A stretch of DNA of 64,000 nt. It comes from Marsupella aquatica. Taxonomy: Eukaryota; Marchantiophyta. Both the position numbers and the translations under genes were made by a program. Below the pieces are notes generated by a model, which saw only the letters and a program-made list of their open reading frames with translations, was not told the origin of the DNA and ran no database searches. Positions 23,138-35,278 of this stretch are shown here, piece by piece. The stretch lies in the NCBI GenBank assembly GCA_973895155.1, contig OZ316895.1, positions 8,370,001-8,434,000 on the forward strand, given 5' to 3'. How positions within the stretch are numbered: the first letter of the stretch is position 1; every line of letters begins with the position of its first letter.

Positions 23138-24533
23138 TTAAGCATTTCTATGATTCCTTTGTAACAATCTATCCAGTTTTTTATTTATTGTAAGAGCACC
23201 TACATAAGTGGCATTACTAGTTGAGCTCCTGTATGCCATGCCATGTACAACATCACTACGGAAAGCAAAGAGGTTGCCATCTTCAATTCCCAGACGCATT
23301 CCATATTCAGGAATTACAAATCGATTGGCAAAATTGTTGAATCTGGATGACTAGCATAACATAATGTAAACTCTGTCGTGTCTTCATCTTCGTGCATTTT
23401 GGTGCAGAAATCTTTGCTGATGTAAAGTTGATAAGAGCTTGGCCCTTTACTTTTCAATTCTTTCTCAAAAAATGACATATCGTGGTCTTCAGGAGCAAGA
23501 TATTGGTGGGAGTATTTGAAATAACTTTCCAACACTGTAGGGCACCACCACATATAGAGAGCCAAAATGATGTTGACAAGCTCAAGATGAGAGTACTTAT
23601 CAACTAAATCCTCAAAAGCGGAAGTCATGGATTGTACACAGTCTGTTAAGAGATGCCTGATTTTTGTTTTGTGAGTATAAAAAGATACTCTTTTGGACTT
23701 GTATGGATTATCAAAAGGACCAAATCCTGTCATGTAACTCTCGATGATGCCTTGTTTTTTTCCCCTTTTAATCTCGTAATGTGAATCAAATAAGGAAACT
23801 AATAAACTTTGAATGAAACTCATAGTTTCACATGATAGTTTTTGATGGCGTACAACCACTGCTATAAGATAAGGCTTGGATCCTGACCTATCGTAAAAAT
23901 ATGTACAGTTACGGGTTTTGTCCATAATCACAAAATCATTAGGGAAATCCCTAAATATAAACCCAACATTAGCAGAGGAAGAACTAGTCTTCTTACCATT
24001 CCATGTTCCAAGGATGCACCCTTGTAATGTGCAACATGAGAGGAAGAGATACGATGGACAATTACTTCTACTTTAGAAAACAAACTACTTGTAGCACAAG
24101 AGGCTTCTTGAACTTTTCTCATAGTTTGAAGTTTTCTTTGAGTATAGTGAGAAAACATTCCAATGAACTGACATATGGGTTTTGGTAAGTTCAACCTACA
24201 TTGATGATTGGAAAAAATTTCATCAATTTCTTTCCATGTATCCGGACAGAACATAGGAACTTCATTTTGTCTTTCCTTGCAATTTTTATACCCATTCTAA
24301 AGTATAGCTTTGGAAAACTTTGAGGATCTATTGAGCGTGATATTGAGTACTTTTGTAACAAAAAGTACAAGAACTTTTTCGTCTCTTAGAATCCAAGACA
24401 ATGCAAACCTTTCTTTTCCAAAGTGCAATTTGCTCAAGTATACCCAAATTTGAACAAATAAATTAATAGAGAAATCATCTCCCCATGCTTCACATTTATT
24501 TTCAATCAGGTGAGTTTTTTTTCGTTTGACCAT
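23138..24533 (-). pseudogene. Putative 2-oxoglutarate/Fe(II) dioxygenase, broken, beside the Helitron
   Basis: Reading the minus strand from the ATG at 24533 (just after a TTTTCTTGCAG acceptor-like site), coding-type sequence continues to a stop at 23138. It has one in-frame TAG (24297-24299) and two frame changes, near 24020 and 23340. The C-terminal part carries the layout of the double-stranded beta-helix oxygenase fold. MHEDED (about 23385-23400) could supply His-x-Asp. PEYGMRLGIEDGNLFAFRSD, then VVHG (about 23235-23300), gives the usual Gly-Asp-x-x-x-F turn and the third iron-binding His. An Arg seven positions later (HGMAYRSS) could hold 2-oxoglutarate. FPNDFVIMDKTRN further upstream recalls the entry part of Tet-like oxygenases found in fungal transposons. 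TET/JBP-type and AlkB-type members modify bases in DNA or RNA. The assignment rests on motif layout only; it could be another 2OG subfamily. The breaks may be partly unrecognised introns. Confidence 0.5.
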
Positions 24534-24550
24534 CTGCAAGAAAACAAAAA

Positions 24551-24880
24551 TTATTAAGTTCATAAAGTTACAACTTGGGTCAAACAAGACGCCAACTCTT
24601 ACAGATGTGTGTACAAGAATGATTTAATTTGTACCTTTAAAAAAAAATTAAAACATATATTTTTAGGTTTGTAAAGTTACAACGCGGGTCAAACAGTACA
24701 CCGACCCTTTTGGATGTGTGTACCGGAATGCCTTAATTTGTAACTTTTCATAGTTTTTCTCAAACATATTTTTTAGGTTTGTAAAGTTACAGCTGAGGTC
24801 AAACAGTACACCGACCCTTTCGGATGTGTGTACCAGAATGCCTTGATTTGTAACTAAGTTTTAGAATTTTTTCAAACTCT
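24551..24880. repeat. Three tandem ~110-bp repeats at the 5' side of the oxygenase-like gene
   Basis: Copies begin at about 24551, 24661 and 24771, the last two at a 110-bp offset. Each contains TAAAGTTACA, then GGGTCAAAC or GAGGTCAAAC, then GATGTGTGTACC or GATGTGTGTACA, and AATTTGTA. The oldest-looking copy is nearest the gene. The position, directly upstream of the minus-strand start, suggests promoter or transposon-end repeats. Confidence 0.85.
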
Positions 24881-24920
24881 ACTATAAGATAAAGCATAGA
24901 TACATGTTTGAAAAAATTCT
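24863..24920. repeat. 15-bp inverted repeat with flanking direct repeat
   Basis: AGAATTTTTTCAAAC at 24863-24877 is exactly inverted as GTTTGAAAAAATTCT at 24906-24920, with a 28-base loop. Each arm overlaps or precedes a copy of AACTCTACTATA (about 24875 and 24921). It sits at the outer edge of the tandem repeats and is a candidate end structure for the AT-rich element. Confidence 0.7.
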
Positions 24921-26939
24921 AACTCTACTATATAAAGACATACCTGGGCAATAAACACGAACGATTGACGAGAGAGTGCTCTGATCCCAATTGGGCGTGA
25001 AGACGGTGCTCTGAAGAGAACTTAAGTAAGTAGCACAAACAGTTACATGAACCCTTTCACAAGCAGTAAACCCTTGCCTGCTGCAAGTAATTGGAAAGGT
25101 CTTATGTATGCGTAAGTAAGCACTACTAATTGAACCCTCCGTGACCATTTGTCATTCCCTTGATCCCAAACTAACTGTAATGAGCGGCAAATCCTCTTCC
25201 ATCGCGGGTAATATATGTACTCTTTCTGCAATTCTGCTAAGTCAGTCGCACATGGTTCATTGGAAAGTTGACAGCCTCTCACAAGGACTATCCACGGTTG
25301 CTATCAATTCAAAATTAATAGCTGATGGCGGAAACCATGCACCTAGGTAAGTGTTGTGCAATAGGTACAGCCGAGTTGGTCAACTGGTGTTAAATTAAGT
25401 TCAATTATGTCACTCCAATGACAAAGTATTCCAGCACCGTTTCAAGCGATGTTTAATTTCATTCACTTATGAATGAAGTCGCTTCGAAAACAATCAACAA
25501 CAACTTTTTGAAATATGAGTCTACGTCATTAGATACTGTATTGGGAATACCTTGCCAGGTTCTTAAGTTTCAAAGCCATTTAATTTGAAGACACTGACTT
25601 TCGACACTAACTAACGCACTAGCCTGTACTCTCGAATAAGTGACACTGATGTGCAAGTACAACTTATATTCAGGGCTGGACTCTGAGTCAAAAATAATTT
25701 GAGGACTGTCGGACATAGCTCAGATGCGGTCCAGATAACACTGCACAAACATAAATATTAGCACTCTCATCTGTTGAGGGAGCAGCAACACCGATCAAAC
25801 GGATAGGAAGTTCAGACACTGGAGGTGTGAGGAAACACAGAGATTCGATTGTCCACATGTTAGACAAATTTCCACTAAGGATCTACTGGAATTTAACGGG
25901 AGCAAATACTTCAACGGGAGCAAATGGAAGCTAGTTGTAAAGTTAAAACCACAAAATGATATATTAGATAAAGCGTACAACAAGGAGATCGAGGTTCATT
26001 CCGTCGAGGCTGAAATTGGTCTTAAACCTGTCAATAGTAGATTTTGATCAATTGCATGGATCATAGATTTCCAATTAGGATTCCCAATAGGATAGCCTGA
26101 GAAGAACAATAGCCCTCCCTTTTCCACTGGACTTGAGGATAATCATAAAAAGAGCAGGATGACAACTACAGGTTTGAGTGAACCCTATGTTGGTGCATCG
26201 TAGAGATGTAGCGCAGGAAGGTTGCCTTTCAATCATCCAATCACTTTTTGATGGATCATTCCATTCCAAAAATGTTCTTCGCACAATCATACAATTGATA
26301 CAGAGCAGTATTCTCATAGTATGAGAAAAAAACTTACAGAGTTTGCTTGTAGGGTGTATGACTATAGGCCCACGATGTAGGCTATAGGTCAGCTCGCTTT
26401 TCCATTGAAAGTTGAAAGGCACGGTCAGCATAATCCCCTTGAAACCGGCGGTGATGATTCTGCTCCAGTCAATACCGGAATTCAATGGAGATTCCACAGA
26501 CACTTGAGGCACAAACTTTATAACAAACGGACTACAGAAAATTTAGATAGTGCAGTAGTAGACCATGAAGAGAACAGTGAGCTCCAATTTCAACGAAGCA
26601 AACATGAAAACAAAGAATCGCAAAGATTGAGCACAAAATCAAGAAAAGATACGGCTGCTCAGATTCCTGAGAAGGAGTTTATGGATCTCGAAACCCTAGA
26701 GAAAAGCCCTCATAGACCTAAAGAATGGTTCTGGAAACTCTGATGGGCACAATCGGACCCAACAATAACACAAAGGCCCTCTGTCAAGAGAACAATGTTA
26801 CTTGATAGGACTCTTGAGTTTTGGGGTACGTTGATTGAAACTCTATCATGGTCAATCAACGGTTTGGATCACTCAGGGGTACTATGGAGCAACACTTTTC
26901 TTTTGGGGGCCCATCAACCAAACGGGCAACCAAATACCC

Positions 26940-27222
26940 CTAAATTGTGCTATGGAGCATAGTTTGATGTGTGTATTATCACCCATCGACACAAAGGTTT
27001 GACAACATGCCCCCATGGAATCACAGCACGGGGAAAATTTGGTGCTATGAGTCCATGTAAGCATCTTGTCAAAAGTAAGTATAGAAATTATAAATTGTGT
27101 TAAAGAGCATAGTTTGATGAGTGGATTATCACTCATAGACACAAAGGTTGACAAGATGCCCCTATGGAATCGTAGAACCCTGATAATCTGGTTTTGTGAG
27201 CCCATCTAAGCATCTTGTCAAT
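26940..27222. repeat. Diverged tandem duplication, ~155-bp period
   Basis: Two copies (about 26947-27067 and 27102-27221) share GAGCATAGTTTGATG, ATTATCAC(C/T)CAT, GACACAAAGGTT, ATGCCCC(C/T)ATGGAATC and end in AAGCATCTTGTCAA. Divergence is clear but order is preserved. Confidence 0.8.
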
Positions 27223-28012
27223 GTTATATATAGTGTTATGGAGTCTAATTTTCTCTAGTGTTCTTGGAACCCTGAAGAAAAGCCCCCATAGATGTACAAG
27301 GTTGGTTCTGGATATTGTTTGCATATATCAGTTTGGGGAGCAGGTTAGTGAAAACGTTCATCCAAAGCTCTTTTATGGTTGAATTGGATGGCGGTAGTAG
27401 GCTAGCAAAGATGGGAAGAGCCCTCACACACAAATTAAGGAGGCCAGGTGAGCAATTGGATAGTACGGGTTTGTCTAAAACATGCTAACAAAGAAATGGT
27501 GGGTTGACTAAAACCCAACCATACCTTGACTCCTTTGTGCAGGCCTTTTGCAAATATTTAGAAAAAAATAATTACTATTTTGGAAGGGGGGCACAATAGG
27601 CAAACAAAGCCCAAAATGCCAATCAAATTGTAAAGCAAAAGTTGAAAGATAGTCTACAATATACCACACAGCCTGAGTGTAAATTAACAATGAAATTACT
27701 TTGCTAACCTTTATGATTATGGCCATCCAGGAAATGTTGTCTGGGCATCTTAACCCTAAATTAATCCCAATAATCACTTTCCTCAAATGTTATTTGTACA
27801 AAACAAGTAATGCCAATTGTAGAGTCCAGCTGATAGAAATGATAATTCTATTTGAAATGACACCAGTTTGCAATTGATTGATGTTTGCAATTGATTGATG
27901 TTTGCAATTTATTGATGTTAAGGTCACAATTGGGGTCAAATTCCACCTCACTGACAAGTGTTAGCCACTTTGGGCAAAAAATGATCCAGGCTTTTTTTCT
28001 TGGATTAGCCAG

Positions 28013-28330
28013 TTTGTCACCTTGTCAGAGACCCCATTAGCTGAAATCTAACAATTATCCTTTATTAATTTTTCACCTAGCAACAGACCCCATTAGTCAA
28101 AATCTGCCAGCTATCCTTTAAATCTCCCTACCCCATTAGCCCAAAACTAACAATTATCCTTTACTACTTTTTCACCTAGCAACAGACCCCATTAGTCAAA
28201 TCTGCCAGTTATCCTTTAAATCTCCCTTTACCCCATTAGCCCAAAACTAACAATTATCCTTTACTACTTTTTGTTCTAGCCACAGACCCCGTTAGTCACA
28301 ATCTGCCAGTTATCCTTTTAACTCTAGGGA
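28013..28330. repeat. Tandem ~99-bp repeats (three to four copies)
   Basis: Copies begin at about 28013 (partial), 28070, 28169 and 28268 (partial). The shared phrases are AGCAACAGACCCCATTAGTC, ATCTGCCAG(C/T)TATCCTTTAA, ACCCCATTAGCCCAAAACTA and ACAATTATCCTTTACTAC. Relatives of the same text occur at 37.2-37.4 kb. Confidence 0.9.
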
Positions 28331-28877
28331 GATATAACTCTCAGAAATTAATCTAAGAAATCATCCTTCACACAAGGTGACATAGGCCACCTTCGCGAAA
28401 AAGGAAAAACCTTAAAATATACTCTGGCACGCGTCTCCCTACCCCACAAAATACAGAGTATTATCTTCAACCCTGAGAGATAAAACCCTGAGCACAGACC
28501 GGTTGGGCAGGTTGGGCATGTTGGGCATGTCCGAGCCAAACAGAGCACTACAGAATCGGCATGCTCACACTGAACCGCCACAGGCAAATTCTCTTGCTGC
28601 GCAGCAGATCGAACAAACTGGAGAATTGGCTGTAGAGTGGACTCCTGGAGCATCCGGATCAACCAATATTTCATTCGGCTAAACACCATCTTCGTGGGAG
28701 ACGCCATGAAATGAATTTGTGTTTTGGTCTGACAGAGATTCATCGATGTGGGGAGCCGATGCCTCGCATTGTGTAGAACCCAGGCTGCATTTTCGTTCAT
28801 GCTGGGACGAGGCTGATGCCAGGAATTTGATGGGTTTCCTCCTGGTAGGAATGTGAGATAGGCGAGAGAATTTTACC

Positions 28878-30894
28878 ATGGATTGCATTACCTGCTGCAG
28901 CTCAGCGACCGCCGTCAGCCCTTCTTCTCTCCAAGCGTCTGTGGTGTTCGAAGACTGTTCCTCATCTATGATCTGCTCCGTGGCCTCCCTCCGTTCTGGA
29001 GGAAGCTCGAGATTCCCAGAGAGGTATTTGGGGAGCTCGCTACATTTCAGGAATGTCAGTAGTTCTTCTTTGAGAACCTCTGCAATTTTTTCTTCCTCTG
29101 CTCCTCTAGTTGTGCGCAGCGACGCTTTGCAAACACACGATTTCCCCTCTCCTAATCCAAGAGATGAGGATAGCGGCTCTCAGAATTTGTCTGCAAAGGA
29201 GAGAAGGAAGTTGAGGAATGAAAGACGAGAAGCAGCGAAGCTTGCCCAAGAGGTGCCATGGAGGGAGGTGGTGCAGGATAGATTGCTAGAGAAAAAGAAG
29301 AAGATTAGAAGCTGGCAAGAGGATGCTGATATCAATCTGTGTATTGCCAAAGGTGTCCAGTGGTGGATGATACAGACTACTAGACGGTATGAGTTTGATG
29401 TCGCCGAGCAGATAGAGATAATATTCCCGGAAGAATTTCCAGGAAGGGAATTTCAGGTGCGTCCTTCGGATTTCCTAGCATTACCACCTTTAAACGCTTT
29501 CTTTGATTTATTTCGACCTTACATGCTGGGAGTATGGAGTCCATTTGAAATGCTTGGTCAAGAGATGCCTAAAGAATTCGAAGAGATTGTCGGCATGATC
29601 GTTGCATTTGTCATCGAATAATTCTGATTTTGGAAATTCATGATCGTTACCTAGGCAATAAAGTCTAATAAACCTTGTAGATATTCCTCCAGGATGATTT
29701 GCTATGTTCTTTGATGTGGTCTTGATCGATACATTTGATACAAACCTGAACCTCCAGAACTTCTTCCATGGGGTTGTTTTCGAGGTCAAGCACAAGGATG
29801 CCTAAGGCTGTAGTTTCAGAGATTTATTTGCTAAAAGACCTTCTCTTGATGGTATTCAGGTACTTGTACCAACAGTGCCAGTGACGACAAAGTTGAAAGA
29901 CGGAAGTGTGTCTCAAGCAAGAAAGAAACTGTACGAGGGCATTGTGCTGCTGCGGTGTCTTCTTGACCGTGACGTCTATTTCATGGTCAAAAAAATACCG
30001 CGTGCTTATGAGTTCTTCGGGACCCAGGCAGGTCTGAGGTATGGTGAAAGGATGTCCAACCTGTCAATTGTGTGTCTCAAGGGCACGAAGTTTTTCATGT
30101 GAAGTCGACAAGGCTTGCGAGTCAGCCTCTCGTGTTGAGTAAAACCAATGGTTGAGTGTACTCTGTACAGGAATTACTTATTAACCTCAGGGTAACTGAA
30201 TGTGTTGTTTTCGTTATGTGTGTGTCTGCATAAGGTTCCGTGACTTCCATTCGGACCACCGTGAGGTTTGCGTAACTTGGGGGGCACTAGGAAAACTCCT
30301 ATCATTGCTGTGATTTTGCAGCTTACAGTTGGATCCTTCGGTTATATCTTTGTTGTACAGCTTGCAGCCGATAGTCATGCCTGCACCCGTGTCAAATTTC
30401 AACATGGAGATCATGATCGAAAAGATCCGGAAGCAAGAGGAAGAGTATGAGGAATTCAAGGAACAATGTAGGATAGAACTTGAAGAGCAGAGGAAAGAGA
30501 AAAAGAGGAAGGACGAAGAGCAGAAGCGAAGAGATGTGGAACAGGAAATTCTGAAGGCAAAGGGTCTGGTACTTACAATCGGTTCTACTGTCAGGGTGTT
30601 GTCAGGCCCCTTCCTGGACTTCACAGGGGTAGTGATTGAGCTTCTACCTCAAAAGAAGGTGAGGTTCTAGAGACACGTATTCCATCATATTCACCTGGTC
30701 GTCTTCTTTGTTGGAGCACTTTGTCTGGTGCACAAGGCTGGATCTTTTGAATAACGCCTCTCCTTTATTGATCGCAGATTAAAGCCATCGTGACTGTTTT
30801 TGGAAATGACACACTGATTGTGTTAGACATAGGGGAAGTGGCCGTCGAAGCTGCTGCAAGTGACCAAAAAAGGGGAATGACGTACAAAGCTTGA
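28878..30894 (+). CDS. PTAC13: Plastid NusG/KOW-type transcription protein (PTAC13-like), 4 exons
   Basis: Exons 28878-29456, 29860-30038, 30361-30658 and 30778-30894 join in phase to give 390 residues. The first ~75 residues are Ser-rich with few acidic residues and look like a chloroplast transit peptide. Next come KERRKLRNERRE (~103-115) and a Trp-Arg-Glu helix, a phrase that precedes the NGN fold in Arabidopsis PTAC13. The NGN part holds GVQWWMIQTTR and YEGIVLLRC. A charged coiled coil (about 265-320) follows, then a KOW module (GSTVRVLSGPFLDFTGVV, ending in the last exon). In Arabidopsis this protein is a component of the plastid transcriptionally active chromosome; NusG relatives act on RNA polymerase pausing. 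The exon 3 acceptor is the least certain, chosen because it alone keeps frame across the exon 2 donor CTGAG|GTATGG. It converges with the SAL1 gene about 960 bases away. Confidence 0.8.
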
Positions 30895-31854
30895 CTTAAA
30901 TTGAAATCTGATTTCGTGGGCCCATTTGCCCATGGAACGAAGAAATTCTAAATGATTAGGAGAGGGAGGTCCACGTAGACCCAACTAGAGCCACTGCACG
31001 TTGCAGTTTTGGATGTTTCGGAGATATGGCTTATTGAGCTGGGTTTTGGAATCTGATTCCGAGTGTCAATATTAAATCTGGTATTCAGGCTTACCACTAC
31101 TATCTGGCAACATCACAACACAAGGGAATTGGAATTCTTTGTTGGTTCCAAAAGTGATTTTGAGTGTAAACATGAAACCTGGTACGCAGTCTTAGGGCTT
31201 TTATCGGCAACATGACAATACAAGGGAATTGGAGTTTTGTGTTGGTTCCAGGAGGTGACCTAGTGCAAAGTTATGATATCATTCTTAACAGAATGGGCGG
31301 TCTGTTTTTCACCTGATGGCGTAGTCTGCAAATCCATTAATGCCTATGTATCTAGTTCTAAGAAGTAAAGCGCAATGTCTCCAAATTCTAAGAAGCCGAG
31401 GATGTGGGGGTCCTCTCTCCTAATTCCTGAGAAGATGTGCACAATGGTTGGCCCACTTCGCACCAAGAAGCTGGATTTCAAACTGAAACTTACTTCATCC
31501 ACTTCCCCAGCCAAGAATTAATCTGGCAGTCTAATGAACCCATGAGGTTGGCCCGATTCGCACCAAGAAGCTGGATTTCAAACTGAAATTTACTTCATCC
31601 ATTTCGGCAGCCAAAAATTAATCTGGCAGTCTAATGACCCCATGTGATCCGTACAGTAGATTACATACAATTTAAGTAGGCCACATTAACAGATTCATTA
31701 CCCGACCTCTGCTTCCACATTCAATTTTGTGGTTTTTCTGAATGCCACCATTAAACTTGCCACTTTGAGCGGGAGTGGACTTTTTTTAAACGTTATGTTT
31801 CAGCCAATATTATTCCTCAAGACAAGTCCTTCAGCTTATGGGGCACCAAACCTT
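30895..31854. other. Convergent spacer with two local duplications
   Basis: This lies between two 3' ends. A roughly 98-bp duplication at about 31066-31257 shares ACAAGGGAATTGGA, then TTGTGTTGGTTCCA or TTTGTTGGTTCCA. A ~103-bp duplication at about 31450-31645 shares TTCGCACCAAGAAGCTGGAT and ATTAATCTGGCAGTCTAATG. No coding region is seen. Confidence 0.8.
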
Positions 31855-34800
31855 TCATAGGGTTGAAGAACTCTTCACACTAGGTACCTCTTCTCTAACT
31901 GCGCTCTGGACGGCTGCCAAAACTTCTGCCTCTAGTTTTTTGTTTGTTGCAATGATTCCTTTGTCCAGATCCAAAAATCTTCCCTTCGAGAAGTCCAATG
32001 GTTTCCCAGCAGCATCAAAAACAACGCCACCAGCCTCTGACAAAGCCAATCAACAGCACTTCACTCAGATATACCATACCGTCCGTTGTTAAGTAGCGTA
32101 AAGTCGTCAAGCTAATGTAAGGCCAAAAAAGACTACACGGGGAAGAATTGGAGGGAACGTTCCTACCAGTGTTAGGAAGACAATACTTCGCTGAATGAAG
32201 AAGCTGATTTACTATAGCAAAGTCTGAAAGAGGACATCCAATGCCATAAAAATGCAAATGGCCAATCCCTATTACATTCACTGGAGCTTACCTTAAACTT
32301 TTTTTGATGGTACTTAAAGGAAATTCGATCAAAAAATGTTTACCTGTAATAACAATACATCCTGCTGCATGGTCCCAGATCTTTTCCCGGTATCCTGGGT
32401 GTGGAAATCGGAGATAAATTACAGCATCTCCTCTTGCCATGGCACCATATTTGGCTTGGCTATCGATCCTCACAGGGGGTGCCTTGACTCCCAGTTTCTG
32501 TCAGCCATTAGAACACATCATCACGAGGGCATCCGAAATATGACAAAGGCTGAGGAGATCCGATAAACAGAATCAACCGGTAACACCACTTGGATGCAGG
32601 TTGCATGCATCAAGAGAGCACCTACAAAGGACATAGCTTTTCAAGAGAGGATTGCCAACCTTTCTCAAACAGCACATAGAAAGTTGCTCACAAATATCGG
32701 TCGGAGACTTATTCTAACATGCCTACAACGAAGCAAAAGATTCATTCTTGTGAGCCTCAAGAGAACGATTGCACTCATGTTTCCAAACGGAAGTGAACAA
32801 CCCTTGTTAGAGAGCTGCACAAGCATTGCCAACTTACACGTGCAATGTTGCCAGTTAGACCTTGAAGTGAGTGTGCTGATTCATATGATTCGCAAAACGC
32901 ACCCAGGCTTGGGTCTTCCACTTTACTAACATAAACCTGAGCATCCAGACGCAAAGGACGGTTGCTATCAATTACCAGACAGTGACTAGGACATGTTCAT
33001 GAAAATATCCTATAACACACCTCAGTGACTAAGAAAAATTGAGTTTTTCTCTTGTTTCTTTTTGGTGGAGGTAACCTGCCGTTCACAGCTCATTCTTCTC
33101 GGTTGGAGTTCATTATGATCTGAAACCCTGTCTCTACAGCAGTCATCTCATCCTTATAGGGAATCTGAGGGCAATGCTAAGCACACCGGTAGGCAATTTA
33201 TGGCATCCTATATAGATGAGAGTATCAGAACGCAATACAGGTTAAGCACAAACAATGTCTTGCCCAGCTGCTCATACTTCTTCCTCTTGGTGGTCCTATT
33301 CTGAGCTTAAAGCTAAGCACAGTTCCTCAAAATCATAAAATTTGTGGAAGGTGGACAGAATAGAAAATGGACAATGAAATCAACCTCCAGTCCAAGGGAA
33401 GACAGAAAGAAGCCAAACGCACCCTCTGTGGTGGAACAGACCCATCAAGAGACTGCATGACTGTTCCTCCTCCTTTTGTTGCAGCGAAAAGGCATCCAAT
33501 TGGTTGGTCTGGTGAAATTGGCACTCTTGATGCGATGGATGTTATAGGTAAATTTGGACAACCAAGCACACCAGCAACAACCTCTCCTTCATCCAGAAGT
33601 CCCAACGCGACTGCATACTGATCTCCTCGCACGAACCTGACCCATCGGCAAATTGACTCTTCGGATTATCCAACAAACGTCAAGGTCCGTCAAGATTCTA
33701 GTCAGCTCACATTGAAGGTTCTTGAAACGCCCTACGAATCCATAAAAACCATTTCAAGCAGATCTGAGGAAAGGTTCGATACCACACTTTGTCCGAAGTT
33801 TAAAATCCTCACCCTTTAGTTCCATCTATCGGATCCAGCACCCAATGTCGTCCGGAAGGACCGCCTTGGGATCCACCCCTATCAATCGCTGTCAGCACAT
33901 CCTCATTTGATAAAATCACAGAGCCAAAGCTACCGTCTGCAGCAATGGTCTCATTCACAAGTTCGGTAACTCTCTCAAGTATAGCTGACCCTCCCTCTGC
34001 TAGTAAGTCCTCCGTATCCTGCGATCCGCAAATTTGCATTACTTTGTGATGCCATGATTGCAGGACAAGTTTTGAACAAATCTACTATAGACAATTGACA
34101 GGACATTCCAAGGTGGAACAACCTCGTCTGAAACGCCGACGGCACTACTAGAATAACCATTCTTCAAGTGTCTCGTATCTAAGGTGAACATGACATCCTT
34201 ATGGGAATAACCCACGCATCATGGACTTGAAAGTAGATGACAAGAGATTTACAAGCACAGAAGAAGCACCAGGAAGTGTAATTCCAACTGGTAATAAGAA
34301 GAGAAGGAACGTTAACTTACTTCCTCTGCTACCATGGAGAAAGTTCCTGACGGCAATGCACGTTCTAGGGCCCAGCTGACCAAGGCTTGAGAGCCTACAA
34401 AAGTTAGGTGCATAAGGTAAGGCATACTTCAACTCACGGTAGCAGTTCTAAGCTGTTTGTTGCCCATGACTTGCTGGTGCTATAAGACTAGATTACTACG
34501 GACTACCCAAAATTGAACGGGACAATGATGTCATGAAAGTACTGAAGACCGTGTCTAAGAAAGGCTTCAACAAATATGTTCAACACACCATAGTCAGCAA
34601 CAGTTACAGGGGATTTGTCAGCTTTGGCTTGCGTCTCTTTGGTTAGAAGTTTTCTTTGAACACCCTGCGAAAACCCAGGTTCATTCCCTCTTCAACACAT
34701 CGATCCAAAGCAGTGCTGCAATGATCAACAATTACATACACATCTACTAACAGAAGAAAAATTAAAAACCTTAACAAGGAATCCCAATCAAAATACCCGG

Positions 34801-35278
34801 GGTTTAGGACCGGAAAACCTGGGTGATCTCATTTGCACACATTGCAAGAAACTCAAAATTTATAGCAGACTGTTCAGAATCATGACGAGAAGGAGTATGT
34901 TAAGGAAACCATTGAGAAGTACCTTTACTGAGACGTTACAATTACCAAGGTTTACAAATTCTTGGCCAGGTGTATCCTTGCCGGAGCATGATAACAACAC
35001 CAAGTAACAAAACTAGAGGTTCGAATTCATCCTACCTGGCAAAGCCGAGACGCCAGAGAAACGGCTCGAATGGCCAGTTGCAAATCATCCTCGTAAGCCA
35101 TGCTCCGGATCGGTCGAACACTGCTTGGACGACCTTTGCCGGCAGCAACTACCGATCTAGGGCAAGGCAAATACTGAAATAAGCTCCGGCATACCACCAA
35201 CGCCTGCATCAGTGTCGCCTGAGAAAAGCCGACTGCCGCGCTGCGATCACCCTGCAGAGGTCCTGTAAAAATTCTCAC
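31855..35278 (-). CDS. SAL1: 3'(2'),5'-bisphosphate nucleotidase / inositol polyphosphate 1-phosphatase, 8 exons
   Basis: Minus-strand exons: 35278-35036, 34664-34589, 34394-34321, 34018-33813, 33636-33423, 32936-32838, 32497-32344, 32036-31855. All phases match, giving 415 residues. Family marks: MAYEDDLQLAI then SLASRLCQ (start of the core), DKSPVTVADYG, VAEE with the two metal-binding acids (~130-131), GRHWVLDPIDGT (~190-199), RGDQYAVALGLLDEG, VRIDSQAKYGA, WDHAAG (third metal site, ~347) and PLDFSKGRFLDLD. The enzyme removes the 3'-phosphate of PAP and PAPS. In Arabidopsis SAL1 sits in chloroplasts and mitochondria and controls PAP-dependent retrograde signalling. Here about 59 residues rich in Arg, Ser and Ala precede the conserved MAYEDD; I include them as a likely transit peptide. 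If translation starts at the inner Met the protein is ~356 residues, close to cytosolic family members. The exon 5 donor (AGG|GTGCGT) is weaker than the others. Confidence 0.92.

Larger units (their letters stand above)
24921..28877. other. Gene-free stretch with local duplications
   Basis: I see no recognisable gene. Two overlapping open frames near 26075-26743 (one per strand) show no known motif and no conserved partner. The phrase AGAAAAGCCC(C/T)CATAGA followed by GGTTCTGGA occurs at about 26700 and 27276, indicating an old duplication that includes the end of the plus-strand frame. The stretch also holds the paired repeat at 26.9-27.2 kb, the triple repeat at 28.0-28.3 kb and the promoter side of the PTAC13-like gene. 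Confidence 0.45.

Noticed and set aside
26075-26743. Two sizeable opposite-strand open frames
   Set aside because: No recognisable motif on either strand, and part of the plus frame recurs as a diverged non-coding duplicate at 27.27 kb.
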